Positions 1-16,591 of a DNA stretch of 64,000 bases are shown piece after piece (the stretch's first letter is position 1; each line of letters opens with the position of its first letter). Source of the DNA: Roseibium aquae (GTDB lineage Bacteria > Pseudomonadota > Alphaproteobacteria > Rhizobiales > Stappiaceae); contig NZ_VXDC01000008.1 of assembly GCF_008711285.1 (NCBI RefSeq), forward strand, positions 124,001 through 188,000, given 5' to 3'. The notes under the pieces were generated by a model. That model had not been told where the DNA came from, did not search any database, and saw only the letters and a list, made by a program, of their open reading frames with translations. Made by a program: the position numbers and the translations under genes.

Positions 1-838
<838 letters not shown>

Positions 839-863
839 GACGTCAGCCCTTCGAAGTCACAAA

Positions 864-1334
<471 letters not shown>

Positions 1335-1346
1335 CTATCGTACCTC

Positions 1347-1718
1347 TTACTTCGGACGCTTCGCGCCGTATTTGGAACGGCGCTGCTTCCGGTCTTTAAC
1401 GCCCTGGGTGTCCAGCACGCCACGGATGATGTGGTAGCGCACACCCGGCAAGTCCTTCACGCGGCCGCCGCGGATCATGACAACCGAGTGTTCTTGAAGG
1501 TTGTGACCTTCACCCGGGATATAGCCAATCACTTCAAAGCCGTTGGTCAGGCGGATCTTGGCCACCTTCCGAAGAGCCGAGTTCGGCTTCTTTGGCGTCG
1601 TCGTGTAAACGCGCGTGCAAACGCCACGCTTCTGCGGGCAGGCCTCCATGGCCGGCACTTTATTCCGCTTCGGCGGGTCTTTCCGCGGCTTGCGGATCAA
1701 CTGGTTGATGGTCGGCAT
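1347..1718 (-). CDS. rpsL: 30S ribosomal protein S12
   Basis: S12 sits at the 30S-50S interface and tunes decoding accuracy. The start at 1718 gives [12 protein letters not shown] and 123 residues, the family norm; a longer in-frame extension upstream (to 1865) has no family counterpart. The streptomycin-determining lysines are wild type: [13 protein letters not shown] and [12 protein letters not shown]. An AAAGGG purine stretch lies 5-10 bases before ATG. It is first gene of the str operon, and a good sigma-70-type promoter lies about 255 bases upstream (1973-2001), giving an unusually long leader. Confidence 0.98.
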   Translation of the reverse strand: MPTINQLIRKPRKDPPKRNKVPAMEACPQKRGVCTRVYTTTPKKPNSALRKVAKIRLTNGFEVIGYIPGEGHNLQEHSVVMIRGGRVKDLPGVRYHIIRGVLDTQGVKDRKQRRSKYGAKRPK

Positions 1719-2319
1719 CTTTTGCCCTTTACCTCGTCCATCCAAAATTCGTTTCGCAACTGCAGTCCCCGCGGATTCTGACATGCAGAATCGCGCCCGC
1801 GCGCTCTTTTGGAGCGGCCGGCGCTGCGAAAACCAGAGGACCGCAGGAAACCCACGGTCATGCAATCGACGTTTATTCGCCTCAATGAACCCGGCAGCGT
1901 TTAAAAGGAATGATCTAGCGCTTCGTCGCGCCGGACGCTCAAGCTTTTACCGCCTGCCTTCGGGATGGGCGGAAACTACATAGGACCCCGGGGAACGTCA
2001 AGCGATTTGTCGAAAAAAGCGAGAATCCGCGGTTCCGGGCCCCACGGCGCAGGATTCGAACGGGGCGCATGGTCTGGACGTCCCGTTCGTGTCGCCTGGC
2101 GGCAGCTATTTGTTCTATTCTTTCGCGCCAGATTTACGCGCTTTCAGGGATTTATGAATGAAAGGTGAATCGGATGATTCAAGATGGAGCATTCCGCCGA
2201 GGATCGCGGCCCGGACACTCATCACGCTGATTCCATCCCCCCTAGAACCCGGCTTGCAACCATTGTGGGGCCAGGTCTCGTGACCGGTCCAGACAGACAT
2301 CCGCGGGCCTTGGACCGGC
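1719..2319. other. Long non-coding gap upstream of rpsL
   Basis: About 600 bases separate rpsL from the 97-aa gene. Short open frames occur on both strands, but none has a family-like protein, a good ribosome site or a conserved look. The only feature I can support is a minus-strand promoter at 1973-2001, which would leave a leader of roughly 250 bases before rpsL. I see no tRNA and no clear terminator here. Confidence 0.5.
1973..2001 (-). promoter_or_regulatory. Candidate promoter of the rpsL-rpsG-fusA operon
   Basis: Read on the minus strand, a -35 hexamer TTGACG (1996-2001) is followed by a 17-base spacer and a -10 hexamer TAGTTT (1973-1978). Start of transcription would fall near 1966, about 247 bases before the rpsL start codon. 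Spacing and -35 are near-ideal for a housekeeping sigma; the -10 is weaker. Confidence 0.5.
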
Positions 2320-2613
2320 TTATCCTGTGAATGTCACCACCGCGACGTTTCCCGCCAGTGCATCCTGGTAGGCACCTTCGTAAACCGGTTCTTCCGGCTC
2401 TCCGGAAATGACGCCGATCTGGTCCAGCTCCGCTTCGGCGTAGCCCTGCGCAGCAAGCGCCTCAAGGGTCCGCCGCACGGCGTCGTCGTCATCCGGGGCC
2501 GTCAGGAGCGCATGGATGGTAATGGCGTCTTGCGGCAAGGCAGTCTCCTCCTGCCACACGCGCCCGATGACAATATAGACCACCGGATCCAATTCACCGT
2601 CATTGTCGTTCAT
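2320..2613 (-). CDS. Small acidic protein of unknown function between rpoC and rpsL
   Basis: A 97-residue protein starting MNDNDGELDPVVYIVIGRVW. It is strongly acidic, with DDDD near residue 38, and has no membrane segment, signal peptide or metal motif. An alternation of short beta-like stretches and one amphipathic helix (AVRRTLEALAAQGYAEAELD) suggests a small alpha/beta fold. It lies 88 bases after rpoC, beyond a hairpin terminator, and about 600 bases before rpsL, so it is probably its own unit or reached by read-through. I do not recognise a family with confidence. GC-rich codon use matches its neighbours, supporting a real gene. Confidence 0.7.
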   Translation of the reverse strand: MNDNDGELDPVVYIVIGRVWQEETALPQDAITIHALLTAPDDDDAVRRTLEALAAQGYAEAELDQIGVISGEPEEPVYEGAYQDALAGNVAVVTFTG

Positions 2614-2649
2614 GGTTCGTCCTTCCGACTTTTCGAGCGTTCACAACAG

Positions 2650-2673
2650 AAAGGCCGCCAGAAGGCGGCCTTT
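2650..2673 (-). terminator. Hairpin terminator after rpoC
   Basis: A perfect 10-bp inverted repeat (AAAGGCCGCC / GGCGGCCTTT, loop of 4) begins about 30 bases beyond the rpoC stop. The stem ends in U residues and is flanked by an A/T run (2679-2685), so it can act on the minus strand as the end of the rpoBC transcript. On the plus strand it could also work, but no gene reads that way here. Confidence 0.75.
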
Positions 2674-2701
2674 CGACGTTTTTTTGTTGCCGGCGGACCG
2701 C

Positions 2702-6901
<4,200 letters not shown>

Positions 6902-7003
6902 GGTCCATCTCCTTCCATGCACGGGTCGGGAGCGCGCGGCTTGGCGCCCTCCCCTTGCCCGGCATTGCAAGATTAAAATCGGTCTTTTTCATGCTCACCC
7001 GGT

Positions 7004-10000
7004 TCACTCCGCCGCATCCGCGGCGGGTTCATCCGTCAGAGCGGGCTGATCTGTGCGTTTGAGTTCCACATTCAGACCCAGGGACCGCATTTCCTTCACA
7101 AGCACGTTGAAGCTTTCCGGGATGCCTGCCTCGAACGTGTCGTCGCCGCGAACAATGGCCTCGTAGACCTTTGTCCGGCCGGCCACGTCGTCCGACTTCA
7201 CCGTCAGCATCTCCTGCAGCGTGTAGGCCGCACCGTAGGCTTCGAGTGCCCAGACCTCCATTTCCCCGAAACGCTGGCCACCAAACTGCGCCTTGCCACC
7301 CAGCGGCTGCTGGGTCACGAGTGAGTAAGGGCCAATCGAACGGGCATGGATCTTGTCGTCGACAAGGTGGTGGAGCTTCAGCATATAGATGTAGCCCACC
7401 GTGACCTTGCGATCGAAAGCCTCACCGGTCCGTCCGTCATAGAGGACCGACTGGCCGCTCGAATCATATCCAGCAATTTTGAGCGCCTCGACGACGTCCG
7501 GTTCACGCGCGCCGTCGAAGACCGGCGTTGCGATCGGCACGCCTTTCTTCAGCTGCTCGGCAAGGCGCACGACGCTTTCATCGTCGAATTCCTTGACGTT
7601 GTCGCCTTTCAGGTTGTCGCCATAGATCTCGACGACCTTGCCCCGGAGCTGCTCGATCTCACCGGTTTTCCTGTACTGTTCGTACATCTCCCCGATGCGC
7701 TCTCCCATGCCGCGGCAGGCGAAACCCAGGTGGGTTTCAAGGATCTGACCGACATTCATGCGCGAGGGCACGCCGAGCGGGTTCAACACGATATCGACAT
7801 GGGTCCCGTCTTCCAGGAACGGCATGTCCTCACACGGGTTGATCTTGGACACCACACCCTTGTTGCCGTGACGGCCGGCCATCTTGTCGCCCGGCTGGAG
7901 CTTGCGCTTCACTGCGACGAAGACCTTGACCATCTTCATGACGCCCGGCGGCAGTTCGTCGCCGCGTTGCAACTTTTCCACCTTGTCGATGAAACGCTGC
8001 TCGAGACGCTTGCGGCTGTCATCATACTGACCGCGCAAAGCCTCGATCTCGGACATGAACTTTTCGTCCTCGGTGGCAAACTGCCACCACTGGGACCGCG
8101 GGAATTCATTGAGAACATTGCCAGTCAGGACGGTGCCCTTCTTGAAGCCCTTCGGTCCGGCAACGGCGGTCTTGTCCATCAGCATCTCGGCCAGACGGCC
8201 ATAGACGTTTCGGTCAAGGATCGCCTGCTCGTCGTCCCGGTCCTTGGCAAGACGTTCGATTTCCTCGCGCTCGATGGCCATCGCGCGCTCGTCTTTCTCC
8301 ACGCCATGCCGGTTGAACACGCGCACTTCGACCACCGTTCCGGACACACCGGGTGGCAGCCGCAACGAAGTGTCGCGAACATCGGAGGCCTTTTCGCCGA
8401 AGATGGCCCGCAGGAGCTTTTCTTCCGGCGTCATCGGGCTTTCGCCCTTCGGCGTGATCTTGCCAACGAGGATGTCGCCCGGCTGAAGTTCGGCACCGAT
8501 ATAAACAATCCCGGCTTCATCGAGGTTTTTCAGCGCTTCTTCCGACACGTTCGGAATGTCGCGGGTGATCTCTTCCGGTCCCAGCTTCGTGTCGCGGGCC
8601 ATCACTTCGAATTCCTCGAGGTGAATCGAAGTGAAGACATCGTCCGACACGATCCGCTCGGACAAAAGAATGGAGTCCTCGAAGTTGTAGCCGTTCCAGG
8701 GCATGAACGCGACCAGCACATTCCGTCCGAGGGCCAGGTCGCCCAGGTCCGTGGACGGACCGTCGGCGATGATGTCCCCCTTGTGAACAACGTCGCCAAC
8801 CCGGACCAGAGGACGCTGGTTGATACAGGTGTTCTGGTTCGAGCGCTGGAATTTCATCAGGCGGTAGATGTCGACGCCGGACTTGCCCGGATCGAGTTCC
8901 TCCGTCGCGCGAATGACGATACGGGTCGCATCTACCTGATCGACCACGCCGGCCCGGCGTGCGCCGATGGCCGCCCCGGAATCGCGGGCCACGATCGGCT
9001 CCATGCCCGTGCCGACAAACGGGGCTTCCGCGCGAACCAGCGGAACGGCCTGACGCTGCATGTTCGAGCCCATGAGGGCACGGTTGGCGTCATCGTTCTC
9101 CAGGAACGGAATGAGGGCCGCGGCCACCGAAACGAGCTGCTTGGGCGACACGTCCATCAGGTCCACCTTGTCGGACGGGACCATCATGTTTTCGCCAGCG
9201 TGACGGCAGGTGATCAGTTCTTCGGTGAACCGGCCGCTCTCGTCATAGACAGCGTTGGACTGGGCCACGTAGTGCTTGGCCTCTTCCATGGCCGACAGAT
9301 AGACGATGTCGCTGCTCACAACGCCGCCCTTCACCTTACGGTAAGGGCTTTCGATGAAGCCGTATTTGTTCACGCGGGCGAAGGTCGCCAGCGAGTTGAT
9401 CAGACCGATGTTCGGCCCTTCCGGCGTCTCAATCGGGCAGATCCGGCCATAGTGGGTCGGGTGCACGTCGCGAACTTCGAAACCGGCGCGCTCGCGGGTC
9501 AGACCGCCCGGTCCAAGAGCCGAAAGACGGCGCTTGTGCGTCACTTCCGAAAGCGGGTTGGTTTGGTCCATGAACTGCGACAGCTGGGATGACCCAAAGA
9601 ACTCCCGGACGGCCGCAGCGGCCGGCTTGGCGTTGATCAGGTCTTGCGGCATGACCGTGTCGATCTCGACGGAGCTCATCCGCTCCTTGATCGCACGCTC
9701 CATCCGCAGCAGACCGACGCGATATTGATTTTCCATCAATTCGCCAACGGACCGCACCCGGCGGTTGCCGAGGTTGTCGATATCGTCGATCTCGCCCTTG
9801 CCGTCGCGCAGTTCCAGTAGAACCCGGATGACCTCGAGAATGTCCTCCTTGCGCAGCGTGCGCACGGTGTCTTCCGCATCGACGTCAAGGCGCATGTTCA
9901 TCTTCACCCGGCCGACGGCGGACAGGTCGTACCGCTCTTCATCGAAGAAGAGCGACTGGAACATTGCCTCGGCAGTGTCGATGGTGGGCGGTTCGCCAGG

Positions 10001-11143
10001 ACGCATCACCCGATAGATGTCGAACAGCGCATCCTCGCGGGACTCGTTCTTGTCAGCGGCCAGCGTGTTCCGGATATAGGGACCGGTGTTCACATGGTCG
10101 ATGTCCAGAACCGGGAGATCGTGGTAGCCGCGATCGACCAGTTCCTCCAGGATCTTGCCGGTAATTTCGTCACCGGCCTCGGCGTAGATCTCGCCGGACT
10201 GGGCGTCGACGATATCCTCCGCCAGATATTGGCCATGCAGGTCCTCATCCAGAACCTTGAGCGCGGTAACGCCCTTGTCGCTAAGTTGCTTGATTGTCCG
10301 CGCGGTGATTTTCCGGCCGCGTTCGATGACCACCTCGCCGCTGTCGGCGTCGATCAGGTCATAGGACGTCTTTGTGCCCTTCAAACGCTCGCCGTCGAAC
10401 GGCATGCGCCAGGAGCCATCCTTCTGCCGGGTGTATTCGATGCGGTTGTAGAACGTGTTGAGGATTTCCTCCGCATCGAGGCCGAGCGCCATCAGCAGCG
10501 ATGTCGCCGGGATTTTCCGCCGGCGATCGATCCGCGCATGAACGATGTCTTTGGCATCGAACTCGATATCGAGCCAGGATCCACGGTACGGGATCACACG
10601 GGCCGCGAACAGCAGCTTGCCCGAGGAATGGGTCTTGCCCTTGTCGTGATCGAAAAACACGCCCGGCGAGCGGTGCATCTGCGACACGATCACGCGCTCG
10701 GTTCCGTTGACGATGAAGGTCCCGTTGTCGGTCATGAACGGGATGTCGCCCATATAGACATCCTGTTCCTTGATGTCCTTGACCGATTTAGCGCCGGTGT
10801 CTTCGTCGACGTCGAACACGATCAGCCGCAGCGTCACTTTCAGCGGAGCGGCGAAGGTCATGCCGCGCTGACGGCACTCGTCGACGTCGTATTTGGGAGC
10901 TTCAAATTCGTAGGAGACAAACTCCAGTAGGGAGGTTCCCGCAAAATCGGAAATCGGGAACACGGACTGGAACACGGCCTCCAGACCATCATTTTTACGG
11001 CCGCCACCCGGCATCTCGTCGACCTGAAGAAACTGGTCGTAGGACGCCTTTTGAACCTCGATGAGATTTGGCATGGCCGCGACATCGCGAATCGATCCAA
11101 AATACTTGCGGACCTTTTTACGACCGTTGAACGTTTGGGTCAT
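7004..11143 (-). CDS. rpoB: DNA-directed RNA polymerase subunit beta
   Basis: Beta subunit of RNA polymerase, 1,379 residues. The start at 11143 ([18 protein letters not shown]) has a GAGGAG ribosome site; the 57 codons upstream are leader sequence. The rifampicin pocket is wild type ([16 protein letters not shown], then [13 protein letters not shown]), and the C-terminal clamp-binding region ([20 protein letters not shown]) is intact. It follows rplL after about 190 bases that contain two stable hairpins, as in the classical rplL-rpoB gap, where part of the transcripts stop so that L7/L12 is made in excess over polymerase. Confidence 0.99.
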   Translation of the reverse strand: MTQTFNGRKKVRKYFGSIRDVAAMPNLIEVQKASYDQFLQVDEMPGGGRKNDGLEAVFQSVFPISDFAGTSLLEFVSYEFEAPKYDVDECRQRGMTFAAPLKVTLRLIVFDVDEDTGAKSVKDIKEQDVYMGDIPFMTDNGTFIVNGTERVIVSQMHRSPGVFFDHDKGKTHSSGKLLFAARVIPYRGSWLDIEFDAKDIVHARIDRRRKIPATSLLMALGLDAEEILNTFYNRIEYTRQKDGSWRMPFDGERLKGTKTSYDLIDADSGEVVIERGRKITARTIKQLSDKGVTALKVLDEDLHGQYLAEDIVDAQSGEIYAEAGDEITGKILEELVDRGYHDLPVLDIDHVNTGPYIRNTLAADKNESREDALFDIYRVMRPGEPPTIDTAEAMFQSLFFDEERYDLSAVGRVKMNMRLDVDAEDTVRTLRKEDILEVIRVLLELRDGKGEIDDIDNLGNRRVRSVGELMENQYRVGLLRMERAIKERMSSVEIDTVMPQDLINAKPAAAAVREFFGSSQLSQFMDQTNPLSEVTHKRRLSALGPGGLTRERAGFEVRDVHPTHYGRICPIETPEGPNIGLINSLATFARVNKYGFIESPYRKVKGGVVSSDIVYLSAMEEAKHYVAQSNAVYDESGRFTEELITCRHAGENMMVPSDKVDLMDVSPKQLVSVAAALIPFLENDDANRALMGSNMQRQAVPLVRAEAPFVGTGMEPIVARDSGAAIGARRAGVVDQVDATRIVIRATEELDPGKSGVDIYRLMKFQRSNQNTCINQRPLVRVGDVVHKGDIIADGPSTDLGDLALGRNVLVAFMPWNGYNFEDSILLSERIVSDDVFTSIHLEEFEVMARDTKLGPEEITRDIPNVSEEALKNLDEAGIVYIGAELQPGDILVGKITPKGESPMTPEEKLLRAIFGEKASDVRDTSLRLPPGVSGTVVEVRVFNRHGVEKDERAMAIEREEIERLAKDRDDEQAILDRNVYGRLAEMLMDKTAVAGPKGFKKGTVLTGNVLNEFPRSQWWQFATEDEKFMSEIEALRGQYDDSRKRLEQRFIDKVEKLQRGDELPPGVMKMVKVFVAVKRKLQPGDKMAGRHGNKGVVSKINPCEDMPFLEDGTHVDIVLNPLGVPSRMNVGQILETHLGFACRGMGERIGEMYEQYRKTGEIEQLRGKVVEIYGDNLKGDNVKEFDDESVVRLAEQLKKGVPIATPVFDGAREPDVVEALKIAGYDSSGQSVLYDGRTGEAFDRKVTVGYIYMLKLHHLVDDKIHARSIGPYSLVTQQPLGGKAQFGGQRFGEMEVWALEAYGAAYTLQEMLTVKSDDVAGRTKVYEAIVRGDDTFEAGIPESFNVLVKEMRSLGLNVELKRTDQPALTDEPAADAAE

Positions 11144-11273
11144 TGTCGCTCCTCGTATCGGCCGGGTAACGGCTTCCCGAAACGTCTTTTGTCCATTCGG
11201 ACGCGGCCGCGTCCAGGCGCTTCGGAAAACCGTCCCCTTATTGGGACGTTTGCCCCGGAAACGGGAAGTCCCG

Positions 11274-11329
11274 CCGGGGCCAGAAAAGCGGCCCCGGAGA
11301 ACCGGGACCGCCAAGAGGGCCGAAGCCCT
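11274..11329 (-). promoter_or_regulatory. Two hairpins in the rplL-rpoB spacer (candidate attenuator)
   Basis: On the minus strand, just past the rplL stop, come a 5-bp UUCG-capped hairpin (11316-11329; AGGGC/GCCCT) and then a perfect 8-bp hairpin (11274-11297; CCGGGGCC/GGCCCCGG, loop of 8). Neither has a long U tract. In E. coli this spacer holds a partial terminator and an RNase III site; a similar role here is inference from position and structure only. Confidence 0.5.
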
Positions 11330-11332
11330 TGA

Positions 11333-11710
11333 TTACTTCAGCTCGACGGAAGCGCCAGCTTCTTCGAGCTTCTTCTTCAGCTCTTCGGCTTCGTCTTTGC
11401 CAACGCCTTCCTTGACCGGCTTCGGAGCGCCTTCGACGAGCTCCTTGGCTTCCTTCAGGCCAAGACCGGTGATTGCGCGGACTTCCTTGATGACGTTGAT
11501 TTTCTTGTCGCCGGCAGATGCCAGGATCACGTCGAATTCGGTCTGCTCTTCAGCGGCAGCGGCTTCGCCACCAGCAACGGCAACACCAGCAACCGCAACA
11601 GGAGCGGCAGCGGAAACGCCCCACTTCTCTTCCAGAAGCTTGGACAGTTCAGCGGCTTCCATGACGGTCAACGCGGACAGTTCTTCAACGAGCTTTTCGA
11701 GATCAGCCAT
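11333..11710 (-). CDS. rplL: 50S ribosomal protein L7/L12
   Basis: Stalk protein that recruits translation GTPases; 125 residues, starting [20 protein letters not shown]. The N-terminal dimerisation helix pair is followed by a typical Ala/Gly-rich hinge (about residues 34-54: [20 protein letters not shown]) and the globular C-terminal domain with [20 protein letters not shown], the factor-binding helices. It is 60 bases downstream of rplJ in the L10 operon, and precedes rpoB across a structured spacer. Confidence 0.98.
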   Translation of the reverse strand: MADLEKLVEELSALTVMEAAELSKLLEEKWGVSAAAPVAVAGVAVAGGEAAAAEEQTEFDVILASAGDKKINVIKEVRAITGLGLKEAKELVEGAPKPVKEGVGKDEAEELKKKLEEAGASVELK

Positions 11711-11770
11711 TTTTCAGTACCTTTAGTTCGAACCAGAAAGTTGGTTTGTTTAGACAGTGTTGGGGTCGCC

Positions 11771-12289
11771 TTATGCGGCCTTGTCCTTCTCGGCATACGC
11801 GTTGAAGACGCGGGCGAGCTGCCCGGCCGGCGCGTTGACAACCTGTGCGATGCGGGATGCAGGGGTCTGGATCATGCCGACCAGCTTTGCACGCAGCTCA
11901 TCGAGCGACGGCATGGTGGCCAGAGACTTGATGCCTTCCGCATTCAGGTTGGTGGATCCGAGAGCACCACCCAGGACAACGAGCTTTTCGTTGTCCTTGG
12001 CGAAATCGATGACCGCCTTTGGGGCTGCGACCGGATCGTCCGAATAGGCGATCAGGGTCGGGCCCTGGAAGAGGTCAGAGATGTGCTCCATCTCCGTGCC
12101 TTGAAGGGCAAGTTTCACAAGGCGGTTCTTTGCCACTTTCACAGTGCCGCCGGCTACACGCATCTGCGACCGGAAGGCCGTCATCTGCGCAACCGAAAGA
12201 CCTGCATAGTGCGCAACGACCACAACGCCGGTGTTACCCAGCTCGGCGTTGAGAGAGGTCACGAACTCGTGCTTTTCCGCTCTTTCCAC
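11771..12289 (-). CDS. rplJ: 50S ribosomal protein L10
   Basis: L10 anchors L7/L12 dimers to the ribosome and, as L10(L12)4, usually represses its own mRNA. The likely start is a GTG at 12289 ([17 protein letters not shown]), with GGAGAAGG spaced a few bases away, giving 172 residues; orthologues begin with the same ERAEK motif. A longer open frame up to 12472 is leader RNA in my reading. The C-terminal helices that carry L7/L12 are present ([20 protein letters not shown]). The leader holds an L10-binding-like fold at 12475-12518 and a GNRA hairpin just before the ribosome site. Confidence 0.97.
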   Translation of the reverse strand: MERAEKHEFVTSLNAELGNTGVVVVAHYAGLSVAQMTAFRSQMRVAGGTVKVAKNRLVKLALQGTEMEHISDLFQGPTLIAYSDDPVAAPKAVIDFAKDNEKLVVLGGALGSTNLNAEGIKSLATMPSLDELRAKLVGMIQTPASRIAQVVNAPAGQLARVFNAYAEKDKAA

Positions 12290-12304
12290 TTGCCTTCTCC
12301 AGTT

Positions 12305-12322
12305 GGTGGCGTTGCCGCCACC
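12305..12322 (-). promoter_or_regulatory. GNRA-capped hairpin next to the rplJ ribosome site
   Basis: On the minus strand the sequence GGTGGCG-GCAA-CGCCACC forms a perfect 7-bp stem with a GCAA tetraloop. It ends 6 bases before the GGAGAAGG ribosome site of rplJ. Such a stable hairpin beside a ribosome site is well placed to take part in translational control of L10/L12. Confidence 0.55.
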
Positions 12323-12474
12323 GGTTTGCCTTTGCCGCCTAGCATCCGGTCCCGAACCCGGGAACGCACGCGAGCGACGCTCAGGGTCCTGTCCCCTCGC
12401 ACACGCTTTGCGCGGCAAGGCCTGGTTCGAACAGGCTCTGTCCCATTCGGGACGAATTCTGCTCTCACCCATCT

Positions 12475-12518
12475 ATGCAGGCCGTTCATTGCTTAAGCCG
12501 GTCTCCCGGCACCTGCAG
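12475..12518 (-). ncRNA. L10-leader-like regulatory RNA
   Basis: Minus-strand leader of rplJ. An outer helix TGCAGG/CCTGCA (12512-12517 with 12476-12481) encloses an inner hairpin GCCGG-GAGA-CCGGC (12497-12510) and a long asymmetric internal loop TTAAGCAATGAACGG. This outer-helix, kinked-loop, inner-hairpin plan matches the known L10(L12)4 binding element in rplJ leaders. It sits about 190 bases before the rplJ start and right after rplA. I infer autogenous repression; no terminator/antiterminator pair is evident. Confidence 0.6.
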
Positions 12519-12611
12519 TCTCGGACAGGGCAACCCGGCAGCGAACCGCCGGGTCTATTCAGCTGCTTTCGCAGCCGAAATTCGTTTCTTCAACCCCGTA
12601 AAAGGGATTGA

Positions 12612-13307
12612 TCACTCGGCCACGGAGGCCAGATCGATCTTCATGCCCGGGCCCATCGTGGAGGACACGGCGATGCGCTTCAGATAGGATCCCTTCGCGC
12701 CGGACGGCTTGGCCTTCTGGACCGCGTCGAGAAGCGCCCGGATGTTCTCCAACAGGGCGTCCTTGCTGAAGGAGACCTTGCCGACACCCGCGTGAACGAT
12801 GCCTGCCTTTTCGACCCGGAACTGAACCGCGCCGCCCTTGGCGTCGTTCACGGCGGACTTCACGTCCGGGGTCACGGTGCCGACCTTCGGGTTCGGCATC
12901 AGGCCGCGCGGGCCTAGCACCTTGCCCAGACGGCCGACCAGCGGCATCATGTCCGGGGTTGCGATGCAGCGATCGAAATCGATCGTGCCGCCCTGGATCT
13001 GCTCGACCAGGTCTTCCGCGCCAACGATGTCGGCGCCGGCTGCCTTGGCTTCCTCAGCCTTGTCACCGCGCGCGAAAACCGCGACCTTGACGCTCTTGCC
13101 CGTGCCGTTCGGCAGGACGCACACGCCGCGGACCATCTGGTCGGCGTGACGCGGGTCGACGCCCAGGTTGATGGCCACTTCGACGGTTTCGTCGAACTTG
13201 ACCTTGGACCGCTCCTGAATGAGGGTCAGCGCCTCGGACAGCGCGTAGGTCTTGTTCCGGTCGATGCCCTCGCGGGCCACCTTGATACGCTTGCCAATCT
13301 TCGCCAT
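12612..13307 (-). CDS. rplA: 50S ribosomal protein L1
   Basis: L1 forms the mobile stalk that moves deacylated tRNA out of the E site. The 231-residue product begins [16 protein letters not shown] and includes the signature region [21 protein letters not shown] followed by GTVTPDV. It starts 4 bases after the rplK stop, so translation is probably coupled. In E. coli L1 represses the rplKA mRNA through a site before rplK; I could not identify a clear mimic in the 151-base nusG-rplK gap. Confidence 0.98.
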   Translation of the reverse strand: MAKIGKRIKVAREGIDRNKTYALSEALTLIQERSKVKFDETVEVAINLGVDPRHADQMVRGVCVLPNGTGKSVKVAVFARGDKAEEAKAAGADIVGAEDLVEQIQGGTIDFDRCIATPDMMPLVGRLGKVLGPRGLMPNPKVGTVTPDVKSAVNDAKGGAVQFRVEKAGIVHAGVGKVSFSKDALLENIRALLDAVQKAKPSGAKGSYLKRIAVSSTMGPGMKIDLASVAE

Positions 13308-13311
13308 GATC

Positions 13312-13740
13312 TTACTCCGTCACCTCGAGACCCATGGACCGGGCGGAGCCTTCGACCATCAACATTGCAGCGTCGATATCGTTGGCATTCAGGTCCTTCA
13401 TCTTCGCTTCCGCGATTTCACGAACCTGATCCCTGGACACCTTGCCAACGGTCCCCTTGCCCGGAGCCGTCGCACCCTTTTGGATCTTCGCGGCCTTCTT
13501 CAGGAAGAAGCTGACCGGAGCGGTCTTCACTTCAAACGTGAAGGACTTGTCAGAGTAATACGTGATCACGGTCGGGCACGGTGCGCCCTTCTCGATATCC
13601 TGCGTTTGCGCATTGAACGCCTTGCAGAATTCCATGATGTTCAAGCCGCGCTGACCCAGCGCCGGACCGATCGGGGGGGACGGGGTCGCCGACCCGGCCG
13701 GCACCTGAAGCTTCAGGTAACCAACAATTTTCTTCGCCAT
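13312..13740 (-). CDS. rplK: 50S ribosomal protein L11
   Basis: L11 forms the GTPase-associated centre with the 23S rRNA and is needed for RelA activation. It has 142 residues, starting [20 protein letters not shown], with the [22 protein letters not shown] signature broken only at the usual variable sites. It lies 151 bases after nusG. The gap contains a 7-bp GC-rich hairpin (CCCGCCG/CGGCGGG, about 13843-13860). Confidence 0.98.
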   Translation of the reverse strand: MAKKIVGYLKLQVPAGSATPSPPIGPALGQRGLNIMEFCKAFNAQTQDIEKGAPCPTVITYYSDKSFTFEVKTAPVSFFLKKAAKIQKGATAPGKGTVGKVSRDQVREIAEAKMKDLNANDIDAAMLMVEGSARSMGLEVTE

Positions 13741-13891
13741 TTGTTTCTCCAGTTATCCGAGCAGGACAGATTGCCCCGCGCGCGGAGGCGGTGGGACGGC
13801 TGGCTCCGCCTGGCGAGACGGAGATCACCTACCACCTGTTACCCCGCCGCTTCCGGCGGGAGTGAACGGGCCGCCGAAGCAACCCAGATGA

Positions 13892-14422
13892 TCAGAGCTT
13901 GTCGACCTGACCAAATTCCAGTTCGACGGGCGTTGCCCGTCCGAAAATCGACACGGCGACCTTCAAGCGTGCCCGCTCGTCGTCCACTTCCTCGACCAAC
14001 CCCGAGAACGAGGCAAACGGCCCGTCCGACACCCGTACCTGCTCGCCAACCTCGAAGCTCACGGTCGGCTTTGGGCGCTCCACACCCTCTTGAACCTGAT
14101 TGAGAATGCGAAGCGCTTCGCGCTCGGGTATCGGCATCGGCTTGTTGTCCGCACCAAGGAAACCCGTGACCTTCGGCGTCTCCTTGATCAGATGGAACGC
14201 CTCATTCGTCATATCCATTTTCACAAGCACGTAGCCGGGGAAGAACTTCCGCTCGGCGTCGACCTTCCGACCGCGGCGAACTTCCGTCACCTTCTCCATG
14301 GGAACGAGAATTTCCTCGAAAAGATCACTCAGGCCTTTCTGCTCGGCCTTTTCGCGAATGGAATCGGCAACCTTCTTCTCGAAATTCGAATAGGCATGCA
14401 CAATGTACCAGCGCTTGGCCAT
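13892..14422 (-). CDS. nusG: Transcription termination/antitermination factor NusG
   Basis: NusG binds RNA polymerase through its N-terminal NGN domain and S10 or Rho through its KOW domain. The 176 residues start [20 protein letters not shown]. The NGN signature [12 protein letters not shown] is clear, and the C-terminal KOW motif reads [20 protein letters not shown]. It follows secE by 70 bases, the universal secE-nusG-rplK order. Confidence 0.98.
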   Translation of the reverse strand: MAKRWYIVHAYSNFEKKVADSIREKAEQKGLSDLFEEILVPMEKVTEVRRGRKVDAERKFFPGYVLVKMDMTNEAFHLIKETPKVTGFLGADNKPMPIPEREALRILNQVQEGVERPKPTVSFEVGEQVRVSDGPFASFSGLVEEVDDERARLKVAVSIFGRATPVELEFGQVDKL

Positions 14423-14492
14423 GACCTTCAGTCCCGTTTGTTTTTCTTTTCAGAAGCGCAGTTTAAAAGCGCAGCTCCGTTGCCACACCCGG

Positions 14493-14687
14493 TCAATTCA
14501 GGCCGAGCAGCAAACCGATCCCCCACCCCATCAGCTGATCAGCCAACAGGAAAAAGATCGACGCGATAAACACCATGATGAACACCATCAAGGTGGTAAC
14601 GCCGGTTTCACGGCGTGTCGGCCAGGTCACTTTGGCCGTTTCGGCCCGCACTTCCTGGATGAACTTTAAGGGATTGGTCTTGGGCAT
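14493..14687 (-). CDS. secE: Preprotein translocase subunit SecE
   Basis: Short single-span SecE of 64 residues. The amphipathic helix (NPLKFIQEVRAETAKVTWPT, with the conserved KVTWPTRRE) precedes one membrane helix (about residues 30-50: TTLMVFIMVFIASIFFLLAD). It clamps SecY in the plasma membrane. It lies between tRNA-Trp and nusG on the minus strand. Confidence 0.97.
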   Translation of the reverse strand: MPKTNPLKFIQEVRAETAKVTWPTRRETGVTTLMVFIMVFIASIFFLLADQLMGWGIGLLLGLN

Positions 14688-14790
14688 TCCGAATCCGGTC
14701 TGTTAAATGCGAGTGGGCGCGCGAAATCGTCCGCGCGCCTCACCCGAGGAACTTGTCTAACGCCTCAGGAGCGATTTATCAAGAGCAAAA

Positions 14791-14866
<76 letters not shown>

Positions 14867-14935
14867 TCAGGGGTCCGCTGAAACGGACCTTGCTCCTGAT
14901 AATCCCGGACCCGGCATTTGGCAAGTCCAGGAAAC

Positions 14936-14961
14936 CTCCACCGGGCGCAGGCCCGGTGGAG
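14936..14961 (-). terminator. Strong hairpin after tuf
   Basis: A perfect 11-bp inverted repeat (CTCCACCGGGC / GCCCGGTGGAG, loop of 4) lies 9 bases past the tuf stop. On the minus strand it is followed by GTTTCC, a short U run, so it may only partly terminate; tRNA-Trp and secE follow on the same strand. Confidence 0.65.
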
Positions 14962-14969
14962 AAGACATA

Positions 14970-16160
<1,191 letters not shown>

Positions 16161-16328
16161 CGGCGTCGCTCTCTGTCCAATACTCAGGTCGGTCGATATA
16201 GGGCTCGAGTCGGGCCTTTTCCGACGCCTTGGACAGATCCGCGAGCGACGAAAGGAGTCCCGTAGAACTTTTCAGGATTTCCGGGCGAAAGAGCCTTCCG
16301 GTCCGGACATTCCGATCAGCCCCCGTTC

Positions 16329-16402
16329 TGGAGCGGGTGAAGGGAATCGAACCCTCGTCGTCAGCTTGGAAGGCTGCTGCTCTACCATTGAGCTACACCC
16401 GC
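16329..16402 (-). tRNA. tRNA-Gly (TCC anticodon)
   Basis: A 74-base cloverleaf with encoded CCA. The acceptor GCGGGTG pairs with CACCCGC, the D-arm reads AGCTCAATGGTAGAGC, the anticodon loop CTTCCAA gives UCC (reads GGA/GGG), and the T-arm is AGGGTTCGATTCCCT. It sits between tRNA-Tyr and tuf and is surely processed from their common transcript. Confidence 0.97.
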
Positions 16403-16422
16403 GTAACGAGGAAACGAGACGG

Positions 16423-16507
16423 TGGTGGAGGAGGTTGGATTCGAACCAACGTAGGCATAGCCAACGGATTTACAGTCCGTCCCCTTTAGCCACTCGGGCA
16501 CTCCTCC
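16423..16507 (-). tRNA. tRNA-Tyr (GTA anticodon)
   Basis: An 85-base class II tRNA with a long variable arm and encoded CCA. The acceptor GGAGGAG pairs with CTCCTCC, the anticodon loop CTGTAAA gives GUA, and the T-arm is GTTGGTTCGAATCCAAC. It is the first gene of the tRNA-Tyr, tRNA-Gly, tuf unit, about 85 bases after a consensus promoter. Confidence 0.97.
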
Positions 16508-16549
16508 GATCCGTCTAGCTTCACGCCGAAGCGATCTGGATGGCTTGAT

Positions 16550-16576
16550 CAGAAAAACCCGCCCGGAGGGGCGAGT
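16550..16576 (-). terminator. Terminator-like hairpin between the promoter and tRNA-Tyr
   Basis: On the minus strand a short GC hairpin (CGCCC-CTCC-GGGCG) is followed by GGTTTTTCTG. It begins about 10 bases after the predicted transcription start of the tRNA-tuf operon and before tRNA-Tyr, so it looks like an early attenuator. The stem is only about 5 bp, so strength is uncertain. Confidence 0.45.
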
Positions 16577-16591
16577 AACCCTGTGGCGCGT

